Shown here: piece by piece, positions 1 to 9,186 of the stretch
Layout: the number at the start of each line of letters is the position of its first letter
Numbering within the stretch: the stretch's first letter is position 1
NCBI GenBank assembly: GCA_025800145.1
Contig: JAOXSH010000004.1
Coordinates: 67,726-121,470, forward strand
Length of the DNA: 53,745 bases
Source: Cohaesibacter sp.
GTDB taxonomy: Bacteria; Pseudomonadota; Alphaproteobacteria; Rhizobiales; Cohaesibacteraceae
Reading direction: 5' to 3'
The notes under the pieces: generated by a model
Told to the model about the DNA's origin: nothing
What the model saw: only the letters and a program-made list of their open reading frames with translations
Database searches by the model: none
Made by a program: the position numbers and the translations under genes

Positions 1-1403
1 ACGAAGTCTTTGACCTCTTCGCCAATCTCGATGCCAATGAAGAGCAGCTTGATTTCCCTGTCCTCTATGGCTCTGCCAAAAATGGTTGGATGTCCAGCGA
101 GCCGGAAGGCCCACAGGATAGCCTGGAGCCTCTGTTTGACATGGTCATCGATCATGTGCCTGCCCCACAGGTTGAAGAAGGTGAATTTCGCCTGCTGGCA
201 ACCACCATTCAGTCCGACAATTTCCTTGGCCGCATCCTCACCGGTCGCGTCATTGCAGGGGAAGTCATCCCAAACATGAGCGTCAAGGCACTGGCGCGCG
301 ATGGGTCTGTCGTTGAAAATGGCCGTATCTCCAAGGTTCTGGCTTTCCGGGGTCTGGAACGTCAGGCCATTGAAAAAGGCGAAGCAGGCGATATCGTCTC
401 CATCGCCGGTCTGCAAAAGGCAACGGTGGCCGACACCATTTGCGCCCCATCCATCAAGGATGCCGTTGAAGCTCAACCGATTGACCCGCCAACCCTGTCT
501 ATGACCTTCCGCGTCAATGACAGCCCGCTGGCTGGCACCGAAGGCGACAAGGTACAGTCCCGCGTGATCCGCGCCCGCTTGCTTGCAGAAGCCGAAGGCA
601 ATGTGGCTCTCAAAGTGCGCGAAGCAGATGATGCCGACGCCTTTATCGTCTCAGGCCGCGGCGAATTGCTGCTCTCCATCCTGATTGAGAATATGCGCCG
701 CGAAGGTTTTGAGCTGGGCATTGGCCGTCCGCAAGTGGTCATGCAAAAAGACGATGCAGGCAATATTCTGGAGCCAATCGAAGAAATCATCATCGACGTG
801 GATGACGAATATTCAGGCGCAGTTGTTCAGAAAATGGCCGAGCGCAAAGGCGAGATGATCGAAATGCGCCCATCCGGCGGCGGTCGCACCCGTCTGGTTT
901 TCTATGCCCCAACCCGCGGCCTGATCGGCTATCAATCAGAATTGCTCTCTGACACCCGTGGCACTGCCATTATGAACCGTATCTTCCACGAATATGCCCC
1001 CCATAAAGGCGAGATTGCCTCCCGCCATACCGGTGTATTGCTCTCCAACGGCAATGGCGAAGCCGTGGCTTACGCTTTGTGGCAACTGGAAGATCGCGGC
1101 CCCATGATGGTCGATCCGGGCACCAAGGTCTATCAGGGCATGATTGTCGGCGAACATACACGCGGCAATGATCTGGAAGTCAATATCCTCAAAGGCAAGC
1201 AGCTGACCAACATCCGCTCATCCGGCAAGGATGATGCGGTCAAGCTCACCACCCCTATCAAATTGAGCCTGGAAGAAGCCCTGTCTTACATCGCCAATGA
1301 TGAATTGGTGGAAGTCACGCCAAACTCAATCCGCCTGCGCAAAATCCTGCTCGATCCAAATGATCGCAAAAAAGCAGAACGCGCCGCAAAAAAAGCCAGC
1401 TAA
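1..1403 (+). CDS. typA: TypA/BipA ribosome-associated GTPase, 3' part
   Basis: This is the C-terminal part of the translational GTPase TypA (BipA), which binds the ribosome and helps 50S assembly and stress adaptation. The reading frame is open from base 3, so the 5' end lies outside the window. About 467 residues of a protein that is usually near 605 are visible. The N-terminal GTPase motifs are missing. The visible part begins in the end of the G domain (VLYGSAKNGW) and continues through the beta-barrel domain II, the EF-G-like domain with SGRGELLLSILIENMRREG, and the TypA-specific C-terminal domain (NIRSSGKDDA near the end). The identification is secure. Its original terminator has been split by a small mobile element just downstream. 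Confidence 0.97.
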   Translation, partial: EVFDLFANLDANEEQLDFPVLYGSAKNGWMSSEPEGPQDSLEPLFDMVIDHVPAPQVEEGEFRLLATTIQSDNFLGRILTGRVIAGEVIPNMSVKALARDGSVVENGRISKVLAFRGLERQAIEKGEAGDIVSIAGLQKATVADTICAPSIKDAVEAQPIDPPTLSMTFRVNDSPLAGTEGDKVQSRVIRARLLAEAEGNVALKVREADDADAFIVSGRGELLLSILIENMRREGFELGIGRPQVVMQKDDAGNILEPIEEIIIDVDDEYSGAVVQKMAERKGEMIEMRPSGGGRTRLVFYAPTRGLIGYQSELLSDTRGTAIMNRIFHEYAPHKGEIASRHTGVLLSNGNGEAVAYALWQLEDRGPMMVDPGTKVYQGMIVGEHTRGNDLEVNILKGKQLTNIRSSGKDDAVKLTTPIKLSLEEALSYIANDELVEVTPNSIRLRKILLDPNDRKKAERAAKKAS

Positions 1404-1431
1404 TCATAGCTCAAAGTTTTTAAAAAAAATC

Positions 1432-1605
1432 AAAAGCCGCTCTGATCTAATACCAACGAGTAGAAATAATAACCCATAGGATGCCTTGAAATGGTTTACT
1501 GACAAGGCGTTTTTCGACGGACAATGCCGGGGCATTTTCCTAGAAAGACAACGCCGGTCATATGGGTCATTATTTCTGCTCGTTGGTATAAGGGCGGCTT
1601 TTTTT
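1432..1605 (+). terminator. typA terminator, split by a MITE
   Basis: The left arm AAAAGCCGC (1432-1440) and the right arm GCGGC followed by a T run (1594-1605) form a typical Rho-independent hairpin only if the element at 1451-1588 and one copy of its flanking TAA are removed. The restored loop would be about 12 bases. In the present sequence the arms are separated by about 150 bases. Confidence 0.75.
1451..1588. mobile_element. 138 bp MITE-like element with long inverted repeats
   Basis: The ends are imperfect inverted repeats of about 30 bases: TACCAACGAGTAGAAATAAT on the left and the complement of ATTATTTCTGCTCGTTGGTA on the right, continuing inward through a shared ACCCATA block. It is flanked by direct repeats of TAA (1448-1450 and 1589-1591), the pattern of a 3-base TNA target duplication known in some IS5-type subgroups. 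It has no open reading frame of note. The right end shares CCCATATGACCGG with the end of the IS relic at 36361, so it was probably moved by that transposase. Confidence 0.85.
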
Positions 1606-1650
1606 GTTGCATAGATCAAAGCGTCAAGCTATCAAGCGCCTCCCCTTTCG

Positions 1651-1661
1651 TGCCGTTGGTA
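1651..1661 (-). repeat. Solo IS/MITE end (TACCAACGGCA family)
   Basis: TGCCGTTGGTA followed by TAA is the inverted form of the end found at 4627, 36361 and 47367. It lies directly upstream of the start codon of the P-loop gene at 1668 and may have brought or displaced that gene's leader. No partner end in the opposite orientation is evident nearby. Confidence 0.6.
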
Positions 1662-1667
1662 TAAATC

Positions 1668-2171
1668 ATGAAACGCATTGTCATCATCGGCTGCGCTGGT
1701 GCCGGTAAATCCACCCTTGCCCAAAAACTCAGCCCAATATTTGAGATACCTATCATCCATATGGATCAGCATTTCTGGATGCAAGGCTGGGTGCAGAAGC
1801 AAGAAACAGAGTTTCAAAAAGAGATTCTCGAACTCATTAAAACGGATAGCTGGATCATGGATGGCAATTACGGGGAAACTCTGCCAGCACGTCTGGAACG
1901 GGCTGACCTCTTGATCTATCTCGATTTTCCACGCTGGCTGTGTCTCTATCGCGTTTTCAAACGCATTGCCTTTGGCTATGGCAAAACCCGCTCTGACATG
2001 GCAAAAGGCTGCCCGGAACAAATCAGTTGGGACTTTATCCAATGGATCTGGGCCTTTCAGAAACGCTCAGGCCCAAAATTGCAAAAGCATTTTGATGATT
2101 TTAAAGGACCAAAACACCAACTCAAAAAACCAGTTGCTGTCAGAGCGTTTTTAAAAAGTCTGCACTCTTGA
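1668..2171 (+). CDS. P-loop NTPase, adenylate kinase-like / FlaR-type
   Basis: This is a 167-residue P-loop protein of the adenylate-kinase-like group often labelled 'DNA topology modulation protein' or FlaR-like. The Walker A motif GCAGAGKST is at residues 8-16. A HMDQHFW segment follows the second strand and IMDGNYGETL lies mid-protein, both typical of this family. The substrate is unknown; the fold suggests a small nucleotide or metabolite kinase in the cytoplasm. The start follows the first ATG of the frame, 4 bases after a repeat end, and has no convincing Shine-Dalgarno sequence, so the leader may have been altered by the insertion. It stands alone between typA and a MAPEG gene. Confidence 0.75.
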   Translation: MKRIVIIGCAGAGKSTLAQKLSPIFEIPIIHMDQHFWMQGWVQKQETEFQKEILELIKTDSWIMDGNYGETLPARLERADLLIYLDFPRWLCLYRVFKRIAFGYGKTRSDMAKGCPEQISWDFIQWIWAFQKRSGPKLQKHFDDFKGPKHQLKKPVAVRAFLKSLHS

Positions 2172-2230
2172 ACAAAGACAGACTTGACCCTTAACCATCC
2201 ATCGCGACAATGAAAAGCAATTGCACTAAG

Positions 2231-2623
2231 ATGGATCCTATCATGCCAGCCATTCCCGTCACAGTTAGTTTTGTTGCCCTTTATACCTTGGCCCTTTTCA
2301 TACTGGCCGCAAGAATAGGCCTGCGCCGCAGGAGCATGCGCGCTTTGCATGGCGACAAAGAAGACAGCACTCTCTATAAACGGATCCGTATTTACGGCAA
2401 TCTAACCGAAATTGCTCCGGCTTTTGGGATGACGCTCTTTGTCGCCGAATATTTAGGGCTCGCCTCATTTTGGCTCTGGTCAACTCTTATTATATTCCTT
2501 CTGGGCCGCATTCTGCATTATATCCATTTTGACAGCCCCAAACGCGGCCTTGGCATGATCTTGACACTCATACCGGGCCCCCTTTTGGGATTATGGAGCC
2601 TTTATGCCTCTGTCTTTGGCTAA
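2231..2623 (+). CDS. MAPEG family membrane protein
   Basis: A small integral membrane protein of about 130 residues with four hydrophobic segments. The cytosolic loop has RIRIYGNLTEIAPAFGMTLF, matching the MAPEG pattern in which an R..GN..E motif precedes the second helix (eukaryotic members are microsomal glutathione S-transferases and leukotriene C4 synthase). Bacterial members may conjugate glutathione or related thiols, but the substrate here is unknown. Three in-frame ATG codons (2210, 2231, 2243) are possible starts; 2231 is chosen because it leaves a short polar tail before the first helix. None has a strong ribosome binding site. Confidence 0.7.
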   Translation: MDPIMPAIPVTVSFVALYTLALFILAARIGLRRRSMRALHGDKEDSTLYKRIRIYGNLTEIAPAFGMTLFVAEYLGLASFWLWSTLIIFLLGRILHYIHFDSPKRGLGMILTLIPGPLLGLWSLYASVFG

Positions 2624-2653
2624 AACAAAAAGACAGAGGCTTTATAGGGCCCC

Positions 2654-3655
2654 TTAGCCCCAAGGCCCACCATGATCATCATGGCTGGAAGTGTTTGAAG
2701 GACCACCAGTCCATGGCCCCTCATTCTTTTGCATCTGAGCACGACGTTGACTTGCCCCCAATGAGCCACCAGAGCTGACACGCAAGGCATCCTCTGCGCC
2801 ATACCAGTCCTGATGCAGGTTTTGCAGGGCATCAATCCGGTTTTGCGTGTCAGGATGGGTGGAGAAAAGATTGTCCATTCTCTGGCCGGACAAAGGATTG
2901 ATGATAAACATATGCGCCGTTGCCGGATTGCGCTCGGCTGCATAATTCACCTCACGCCCAGCAGCATTGGCAATCTTGGCCAAGGCAGAGGCAAGCCAAA
3001 GCGGTTGCCCACAAATCTGCGCCCCAACCTTGTCGGCCTGATATTCGCGCGTACGGCTCACCGCCATTTGCACAATAGAGGCCGCCATAGGGGCCAAAAA
3101 CATCAGCGCAATGGTGCCGATAAAGCCAAGGCCACCCCCACCTTCTTCATCATTATTGGAACCGGAAAAGAAAAAGGCAAAATTGGCCAGCATGGAAATG
3201 GCACCGGCAAGGGTGGCCGTCACCGTCATGGTCAAAATGTCATAATTCTTGATATGCGCCAGCTCATGCGCCATCACACCCGCCACTTCTTCGTAAGATA
3301 AGCGATTGAGCAAGCCGGTCGAGGCCGCAACCGCCGCATTTTGCGGATTGCGCCCCGTTGCAAAGGCATTGGGCTGGTCACTGTCAATCACATACACCTT
3401 GGGCATGGGCAGCTCAGCCGCTTCTGCCAGACGCCGGACAATCTCATAATATTCCGGTGCATCGCGCTCATCCACTTCATGAGCATTATGCATTTTCAAG
3501 ACCATCTTGTCCGAATTCCAATAGGAAAAGACATTCATGCCAAGCGCAACAACAAAGGCAATCATCATGCCACCAGATCCGCCCAGCAAATAGCCGATCC
3601 CCATGAACAGGCCCGTCATCCCGGCCAAAAGCATTGCGGTACGGAAGAAATTCAT
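2654..3655 (-). CDS. htpX: Protease HtpX, membrane zinc metalloprotease
   Basis: HtpX is an inner-membrane M48 zinc metalloprotease that degrades misfolded membrane proteins together with FtsH. Two hydrophobic segments lie at residues about 5-40. The catalytic motif HELAH follows at about residue 129, then two more hydrophobic segments, and the third zinc ligand region SRTREYQAD at about residue 201. The 333-residue length is slightly above the usual 280-300 because of a polar glycine- and serine-rich tail ending in HDDHGGPWG. It converges with the MAPEG gene and diverges from the DUF1674 gene. The tail is histidine-rich, as in several alphaproteobacterial homologues. Confidence 0.95.
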   Translation of the reverse strand: MNFFRTAMLLAGMTGLFMGIGYLLGGSGGMMIAFVVALGMNVFSYWNSDKMVLKMHNAHEVDERDAPEYYEIVRRLAEAAELPMPKVYVIDSDQPNAFATGRNPQNAAVAASTGLLNRLSYEEVAGVMAHELAHIKNYDILTMTVTATLAGAISMLANFAFFFSGSNNDEEGGGGLGFIGTIALMFLAPMAASIVQMAVSRTREYQADKVGAQICGQPLWLASALAKIANAAGREVNYAAERNPATAHMFIINPLSGQRMDNLFSTHPDTQNRIDALQNLHQDWYGAEDALRVSSGGSLGASQRRAQMQKNEGPWTGGPSNTSSHDDHGGPWG

Positions 3656-3762
3656 CGCACAGAGATCCTCTCAAATGTATCAAATGCGGCCCAGTCGCTG
3701 GCCTGTTACTTTTCTATATGGTAGACATCCCTATCCTTTTTCAAGAGCGAAGGGGCATTCCC

Positions 3763-4062
3763 ATGAGTGATGAGAATAAAAACCAAGATAGCGAAACACA
3801 GCAAAGCACCACAATTTTGCAATTCAAACAAACCAATTGGGAACCACCAAAACCTATTGAAGAAGAAGAACCAAAACGCCGCTGCTTTGAAGATTTGCCC
3901 CCAGCCGCTCAGCGTGCCTTAATCGAGGCGGAAGAACGCCGTAAAGAGCGCGATGTGATCAAAGAATCCCAAAAATTACCAACAGAAGTCGGCGGGCGCG
4001 GTGGCCTCGATCCCACACGCTATGATGACTATGAAATTGATGGACGCGTGATTGATTTCTAA
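3763..4062 (+). CDS. DUF1674 / SDHAF4-like protein
   Basis: A 99-residue hydrophilic protein whose C-terminus GGRGGLDPTRYDDYEIDGR followed by VIDF is the DUF1674 signature, shared with the mitochondrial succinate dehydrogenase assembly factor SDHAF4 (Sdh8). The eukaryotic protein protects the flavinated Sdh1 subunit before assembly; a similar role in bacteria is an inference. The N-terminal half is charged and low complexity (PKPIEEEEPKRR). The ATG at 3763 is chosen because AAGGGG lies at the right distance upstream; the frame is open further upstream but not gene-like. It sits divergently beside htpX, a pairing common in Hyphomicrobiales. Confidence 0.85.
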   Translation: MSDENKNQDSETQQSTTILQFKQTNWEPPKPIEEEEPKRRCFEDLPPAAQRALIEAEERRKERDVIKESQKLPTEVGGRGGLDPTRYDDYEIDGRVIDF

Positions 4063-4173
4063 TCATTTGGATTTATAAATTTCAAATTACAACCAAAAAT
4101 AGAATTTACTTGGAATTCATTAAGAATCATTCTATATGTTCTTTTAATGTTCTCATTCGGATTCCAAGTCATG

Positions 4174-4626
4174 CTGATTCGCATTCTCATAACACTCACT
4201 CTAACTTTTTTATTTCATGATATTTTTCCAGAAAATACGTGGGCAAAAACCAGCCATATGTCCGGCCCCGTAGAAGCACAACTTATAGAAGTGATAGACG
4301 GCGACACTATAAAAGTACGCGCTAAAATTTGGCTTAATCAGGACATTTCCACCCTTGTTCGCCTCAAAGGCATTGACGCTCCAGAATTGCGTCGCCCCAA
4401 ATGCGAAAAGGAAAAGCAGCTCGCGCAAAAAGCACGCCAATATCTAGCTATATTGGTAAAAGATCAGCCCTTACAGCTTACTGCCATACAGGGCGATAAA
4501 TATTTTGGCCGTGTGCTAGCAAAAGTACAGATCAATCATAGCATGAATCTTTCTCGCCAAATGCTCAAATCCGGCCTTGTACGCAAATATCAAAAAGGCC
4601 CGCGCAAAAGCTGGTGCGAGCAATAA
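4174..4626 (+). CDS. Secreted SNase-like nuclease
   Basis: A staphylococcal-nuclease-like (SNase/thermonuclease) protein with an N-terminal signal or anchor segment (MLIRILITLTLTFLF). The mature domain has VIDGDTIKV, then VRLKGIDAPELR, a GRVLAKV strand and a C-terminal WC, all expected for the calcium-dependent OB-fold nuclease. The conserved Asp and Arg active-site positions appear present. An upstream ATG at 4147 is also possible. Members of this small secreted group end at SWC, so the protein is essentially full length with two extra residues. The stop codon TAA is itself the flank of a repeat end (TAATACCAACGGCAT), so an insertion stopped at the very end of the gene. Likely periplasmic. 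Confidence 0.85.
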   Translation: MIRILITLTLTFLFHDIFPENTWAKTSHMSGPVEAQLIEVIDGDTIKVRAKIWLNQDISTLVRLKGIDAPELRRPKCEKEKQLAQKARQYLAILVKDQPLQLTAIQGDKYFGRVLAKVQINHSMNLSRQMLKSGLVRKYQKGPRKSWCEQ

Positions 4627-4640
4627 TACCAACGGCATGA
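4627..4640 (+). repeat. Solo IS/MITE end at nuclease stop codon
   Basis: TACCAACGGCATGA, preceded by TAA (4624-4626), matches the IS relic end at 36361 for 16 bases and the end at 47367 for 11. The flanking TAA serves as the stop codon of the nuclease gene. No opposite end is visible before the terminator that follows. Confidence 0.65.
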
Positions 4641-4642
4641 AA

Positions 4643-4666
4643 AGCCCCGAAACAAAATCGGGGCTC
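4643..4666 (-). terminator. acnA terminator
   Basis: AGCCCCGA and TCGGGGCT form an 8 bp perfect stem with an 8-base loop. The T run is better on the minus strand (TTTT after the stem), so it terminates acnA; it may also serve the convergent nuclease gene. Confidence 0.8.
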
Positions 4667-4702
4667 TCATTGTCCATTTTCACAAATGACTATTTTGCAA
4701 AT

Positions 4703-7378
4703 TTACGATGCCAGCCCACGCAAGACATAATGCAAAATGCCACCATGGCGGAAATAATCCAGCTCATCCTCGGTATCAATCCGGCAAAGCGTCTGAATTA
4801 TTTTTTGCGATCCATCTGCAAAATCAATTTGAACCGCAACCTCTTGGCGTGGTTTCAGGACATCAAGACCCAAAATGGTGATTTTCTCATCTCCTTTAAT
4901 ACCGATGGATTGCCAGCTTTCGCTATTTTGAAATTGCAAAGGCAAAACACCCATACCAACCAGATTGGAACGGTGAATACGCTCAAAGCTCTCGACAATC
5001 ACAGCCCGAACCCCTAGTAAATTGGTGCCTTTTGCAGCCCAGTCGCGCGAAGATCCGGTGCCATATTCCTTACCGCCAAACACAACCAAAGGCGTGCCTT
5101 CTTCTTTATAGGCCATGGCAACATCATACATGGGCTGAACCTGACCATCCTTCACAGAAAAGCCACCTTCTGTGCCCGGTGCCAGCTGATTCTTGATGCG
5201 GATATTGGCAAAAGTGCCGCGCATCATAATATCATGATTACCACGCCGTGAGCCATAGGAATTGAAATCCTTCACCGCCACTTGCCGCTCTGTCAGATAT
5301 TGGCCAGCAGGCGTATCTTTCTTGAAAGCCCCGGCTGGCGAGATATGATCCGTCGTGATGGAATCCAAAAAGAGCGATAAAATCCGCGCATCCTTGACAT
5401 CTTCAACGGGATCAGGTTCCAAAGCCATGCCTTCAAAATAGGGTGGATTTTGCACATAGGTAGAGCGGACATTCCAGTGATAGGTTTGACTTGGCTCCAC
5501 ATCAATGGCTTGCCAATCCGCATCTCCCTTGAAAACATCTCCATAGCGCGAGACAAACATATCCCGGCTCACCGCTTCGCGCATCAAGGCCGCAATTTCT
5601 GCATTGCTCGGCCAGATATCTTTCAAATAAACCGGATTGCCATTCTGGTCTTCTCCCAATGACTCCCTGGTCAAATCCACATAAAGCGAGCCCGCCAAGG
5701 CATAAGCCACAACCAAAGGCGGGGAGGCCAGGAAATTGGCCTTCACATCCGGGTTTACCCGTCCTTCGAAATTACGATTGCCAGAGAGAACAGAACAGGC
5801 CACCAAATCATGATCTTGCACCGTCTTGGAAATGTCAGCAGGCAAAGGACCAGAATTACCGATACAGGTAGTACAGCCATAACCAACCAGATGAAAACCC
5901 AGTGCATCCAGATCATCCTGAACACCGGCTTTTTCCAGATAATCTGTGACCACTTGCGAGCCCGGAGCCAGCGAAGGCTTGACCCATGGTTTGATCGACA
6001 GGCCCTTTTCCCGCGCTTTACGCGCCACCAGACCCGCCCCAATCAAAACGGACGGATTGGAGGTATTGGTGCAAGAGGTAATGGCTGCAATCACCACATC
6101 CCCATGGCCCAAATCATGCTCTTTGCCCTCAACCGCTGCCCGCTTGAACAAATCATCCGCCTTGCCAAATTCGCTATCCATAACGGATGAAAAGGTGCTG
6201 GCAGCGGCATCAAGCGTAATCCGATCCTGAGGCCGCTTGGGACCAGAAATACAAGGCACCACATCCCCCAGATCCAAGTCCAGTCCATCGGTAAAGACAG
6301 GATCTACACTATTTTGATCCCGGAACATGCCTTGCGCTCTTGCATAAGCTTCCACCAGCGCAATACGATCCTTATCGCGACCCGTCACATCCATATAGCT
6401 CAATGTATCCCCATCAATGGGAAAGAAGCCACATGTTGCCCCATATTCCGGGGCCATATTGGCAATGGTCGCCTGATCTTCCAAAGACAGATGGTCCAAA
6501 CCCGGTCCATAAAATTCAACAAATTTACCAACCACCCCTTTGGCCCGCAACATCTCGACAATGGTCAGAACAAGGTCCGTCGCCGTTGTGCCTTCTACCA
6601 ATGAACCGGTCAATTTGAAGCCGATCACTTCAGGGATCAACATGGTAATCGGCTGGCCCAGCATCGCCGCTTCCGCTTCAATGCCGCCAACACCCCATCC
6701 AAGCACAGACAGACCATTGACCATGGTGGTATGAGAATCGGTGCCAACTAAGGTATCGGGATAGGCCAAAACCTCGCCATTCTCTTCTTTTGTCCAGACC
6801 GCTTGCGCCAAATATTCCAGATTCACCTGATGGCAAATCCCCGTGCCTGGTGGCACAACGCGGAAATTATCAAAGGCCTGCTGTCCCCAACGCAAAAATT
6901 CATAGCGCTCGCCATTGCGCTCATATTCCAGCGCAACATTGCGCCCAAAGGCTTTGTCAGTGCCAAAATGATCCACCATAACCGAATGATCAATCACCAG
7001 ATCAACCGGCACCTGTGGGTTGATCGCTTGCGGGTCAGCCCCAAGCTTTGAGGCTGCATCGCGCATGGCCGCCAAATCGACCACAGCAGGCACACCGGTA
7101 AAATCCTGCATCAAGACCCGCGCTGGCCGATAGGAAATTTCCGCACTTGAGCGTCGCTCAACCAGCCAATTGGCACAAGCGCGAATATCATCGGCGGTAA
7201 CGCTGCGCCCATCTTCAAATCGCAATAGATTTTCCAACACCACTTTGAGCGAATAGGGCAATTGGGAAATGCCGCTTAGGCCATTTTTTTCGGCCTCAGG
7301 CAAACTGAAATAATGATAGGTCTTGCCATTCACATGAAGGCTCTGTTTCGCCTTGAAACTGTCTAAAGATTTGCTCAT
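4703..7378 (-). CDS. acnA: Aconitate hydratase A
   Basis: Aconitase interconverts citrate and isocitrate in the TCA cycle in the cytoplasm. The 891-residue length matches AcnA/IRP-type enzymes. Substrate and cluster motifs are present: TDSHTTMVNGLSVLGWGVGG near residue 214, the first 4Fe-4S cysteine in TSCTNTSNPSVL, the cysteine pair in GCTTCIGNSGPL, and the C-terminal swivel domain with YGTGSSRDWAAKG. A good ribosome binding site (AAAGGACGG) precedes the ATG at 7378. It is divergent from the ccm cluster with about 230 bases between. All catalytic residues expected are present. Confidence 0.98.
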   Translation of the reverse strand: MSKSLDSFKAKQSLHVNGKTYHYFSLPEAEKNGLSGISQLPYSLKVVLENLLRFEDGRSVTADDIRACANWLVERRSSAEISYRPARVLMQDFTGVPAVVDLAAMRDAASKLGADPQAINPQVPVDLVIDHSVMVDHFGTDKAFGRNVALEYERNGERYEFLRWGQQAFDNFRVVPPGTGICHQVNLEYLAQAVWTKEENGEVLAYPDTLVGTDSHTTMVNGLSVLGWGVGGIEAEAAMLGQPITMLIPEVIGFKLTGSLVEGTTATDLVLTIVEMLRAKGVVGKFVEFYGPGLDHLSLEDQATIANMAPEYGATCGFFPIDGDTLSYMDVTGRDKDRIALVEAYARAQGMFRDQNSVDPVFTDGLDLDLGDVVPCISGPKRPQDRITLDAAASTFSSVMDSEFGKADDLFKRAAVEGKEHDLGHGDVVIAAITSCTNTSNPSVLIGAGLVARKAREKGLSIKPWVKPSLAPGSQVVTDYLEKAGVQDDLDALGFHLVGYGCTTCIGNSGPLPADISKTVQDHDLVACSVLSGNRNFEGRVNPDVKANFLASPPLVVAYALAGSLYVDLTRESLGEDQNGNPVYLKDIWPSNAEIAALMREAVSRDMFVSRYGDVFKGDADWQAIDVEPSQTYHWNVRSTYVQNPPYFEGMALEPDPVEDVKDARILSLFLDSITTDHISPAGAFKKDTPAGQYLTERQVAVKDFNSYGSRRGNHDIMMRGTFANIRIKNQLAPGTEGGFSVKDGQVQPMYDVAMAYKEEGTPLVVFGGKEYGTGSSRDWAAKGTNLLGVRAVIVESFERIHRSNLVGMGVLPLQFQNSESWQSIGIKGDEKITILGLDVLKPRQEVAVQIDFADGSQKIIQTLCRIDTEDELDYFRHGGILHYVLRGLAS

Positions 7379-7611
7379 AGGGTCCGTCCTTTGGCCTGGT
7401 CCTGCAAAAGGGTAAGAGGTCTGTCATACTATCATGACACAAAACTAAATATGTCGCATGTGCCAAAGATAATCCGCATAAACCATAAATAGGCACTCAT
7501 ACTTAGAATTACGAGCGATGCTGCTTGCCAGATGATAAAAATCAAGGCAAAAGCGAGCCAAGTCGTTACAAAACAGGACAGGTTCAGACGCGCCAACCAA
7601 CAAGGATGACC

Positions 7612-8280
7612 ATGCAATTAATCGTAAAAGGCTTAAGCTGCATTCGCGGAGGGCGTCCGGTTCTGGAAAATGTCACATTCACATTGGATCAGGGCAAAGC
7701 CCTTGTCGTCACCGGCCCCAACGGCATTGGCAAATCCTCTTTGTTGCGCACCCTTGCCGGTTTGGTCCATGCCAATGCAGGCACCCTAACCTTAAAAGGC
7801 GGCGATGAAGAGTTGAACGTTGGTCAACAAGCGCACTATTTCGGCCATGCGGACGCCATCAAACCCGCCTTGAGCTTGAAAGAAAATCTCGACTTCTGGC
7901 AAAGCTTCTATGGTCAGCCAACCCGCACAGCCTATGAGGCCTTATCTGAAGTGGATCTAGGCGATTTAACCGACATGCCTGCGGCCTATTTATCAGCAGG
8001 ACAGCGCCGCCGTCTGTCCCTGTCGCGTTTGCTGGTATGTCATCGCCCCCTTTGGCTGCTGGATGAGCCAACCTCAGCCCTTGATGCAGCCTCCGAGCAT
8101 AAGCTGGAAATCCTCATGGCAGAGCATCTCAAAGAAGGCGGACTGATTGTCGCCGCCACGCATGCGCCTTTGGGGCTACTCGATCCTGACCGCCTGCATT
8201 TGGGCCGTGAGCAAATTGCAGATCCTTTTGTCGATGAGACCACAGCCCTTTCAGACCAGCCTCAGGAGAGCGACAGATGA
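7612..8280 (+). CDS. ccmA: Heme exporter ATP-binding protein CcmA
   Basis: ATPase of the CcmABCD complex of cytochrome c maturation (System I); ATP hydrolysis releases holo-CcmE from CcmC. The 222-residue protein has Walker A GPNGIGKSS, the ABC signature LSAGQRRRLS and Walker B LWLLDEPTSALD. The start at 7612 is preferred over upstream in-frame codons because AAGGA lies 6 bases ahead of it and the protein then begins with the usual MQLIVKGLSC. It overlaps ccmB by four bases (ATGA), showing translational coupling. The cluster continues with ccmB, C, D and the thioredoxin ccmG; ccmE, F and H are not in this window. Confidence 0.96.
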   Translation: MQLIVKGLSCIRGGRPVLENVTFTLDQGKALVVTGPNGIGKSSLLRTLAGLVHANAGTLTLKGGDEELNVGQQAHYFGHADAIKPALSLKENLDFWQSFYGQPTRTAYEALSEVDLGDLTDMPAAYLSAGQRRRLSLSRLLVCHRPLWLLDEPTSALDAASEHKLEILMAEHLKEGGLIVAATHAPLGLLDPDRLHLGREQIADPFVDETTALSDQPQESDR

Positions 8281-8945
8281 GCGCCATGGCAGCCCTGTTC
8301 AAACGCGAAATTCAGCTCTCAGTCCGCGTTGGTGGCGGAGCCTTGATGGGCGTTTTGTTTTTTCTGATCGTCGTCACCGTGTTTCCCTTTGCGGTCGGGC
8401 CAGATTTGAACTTACTTGCCCGCCTTGGTCCGGCAATTCTCTGGATTGGGGCCTTGCTGGCCACTCTATTGGGGTTGGATCGTCTCTATCAGGCGGATCA
8501 GGAAGATGGCTCACTTGATTTACTGCTCTTAACAGATCACCCGCTGGAGATGGTCGTTCTGATCAAATGCACAGCCCAATGGGTGGCAACGGGCTTGCCC
8601 TTGGTTCTGGCCGCGCCATTATTGTCGCTCTTTTTGAATTTGGAACCCATTGGCATTGCCGCTGTCACCGCAACCTTGCTGGTCGGCACCCCCGCTTTGA
8701 CCCTCATTGGCTCGGTCGGGGCCGCTTTGACCGTTATCTTGCGCCGCGGTGGCCTGCTCCTCTCCATTCTCATTCTGCCCTTGACCATTCCCATTCTGAT
8801 CTTTGGGGTCAGTGCATCCATTGGCGCCGTCACAGATCCAGCCCCTTTCACAACACCATTTTACATTTTATGTGCCATCTCCCTGCTCATGCTGATCATC
8901 GGCCCCATCGCCTCTGCCGCTGCCCTTCGCACAGCACAGGAATAG
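8277..8945 (+). CDS. ccmB: Heme exporter membrane protein CcmB
   Basis: Membrane subunit that pairs with CcmA in the cytochrome c maturation complex. It is 222 residues long with about six hydrophobic segments, which matches the family (about 220 residues). The N-terminus MSAMAALFKREIQLSVRVGG is typical, as is the loop with LDRLYQADQEDGSLD near residue 70. It starts within the last codons of ccmA. A gap of 241 bases separates it from ccmC, longer than usual in this cluster; nothing gene-like was seen there. Confidence 0.95.
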   Translation: MSAMAALFKREIQLSVRVGGGALMGVLFFLIVVTVFPFAVGPDLNLLARLGPAILWIGALLATLLGLDRLYQADQEDGSLDLLLLTDHPLEMVVLIKCTAQWVATGLPLVLAAPLLSLFLNLEPIGIAAVTATLLVGTPALTLIGSVGAALTVILRRGGLLLSILILPLTIPILIFGVSASIGAVTDPAPFTTPFYILCAISLLMLIIGPIASAAALRTAQE

Positions 8946-9186
8946 CCGCACCTTACCAAATCGTAATACGCGGCAAGCCCAAGACATGATATTGATCAAG
9001 GCGGAAAACTCCCTATCCCCATACAAAAGGGCAAGGGATCGGCACATGCCAAAAGCAGATCGATCGAACATCCATGCAGGCATGGCAAAGAGCGAAAACT
9101 GGTAGCAGGACCAACTGGCAACAGCCCCAACCAGAACGACGCGCCATATTGCATGACAGGACCATCAAGACAAAAGGTGATCAGCT

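Noticed and set aside
4577..5017. Open frame across the nuclease end and acnA 3' end
   Set aside because: It is antisense to acnA, crosses a terminator and has no recognisable protein features.
8985..9030. FNR/Anr-like box (TTGATCAA) upstream of ccmC
   Set aside because: The half sites touch directly without the 4-base spacer required by the consensus.
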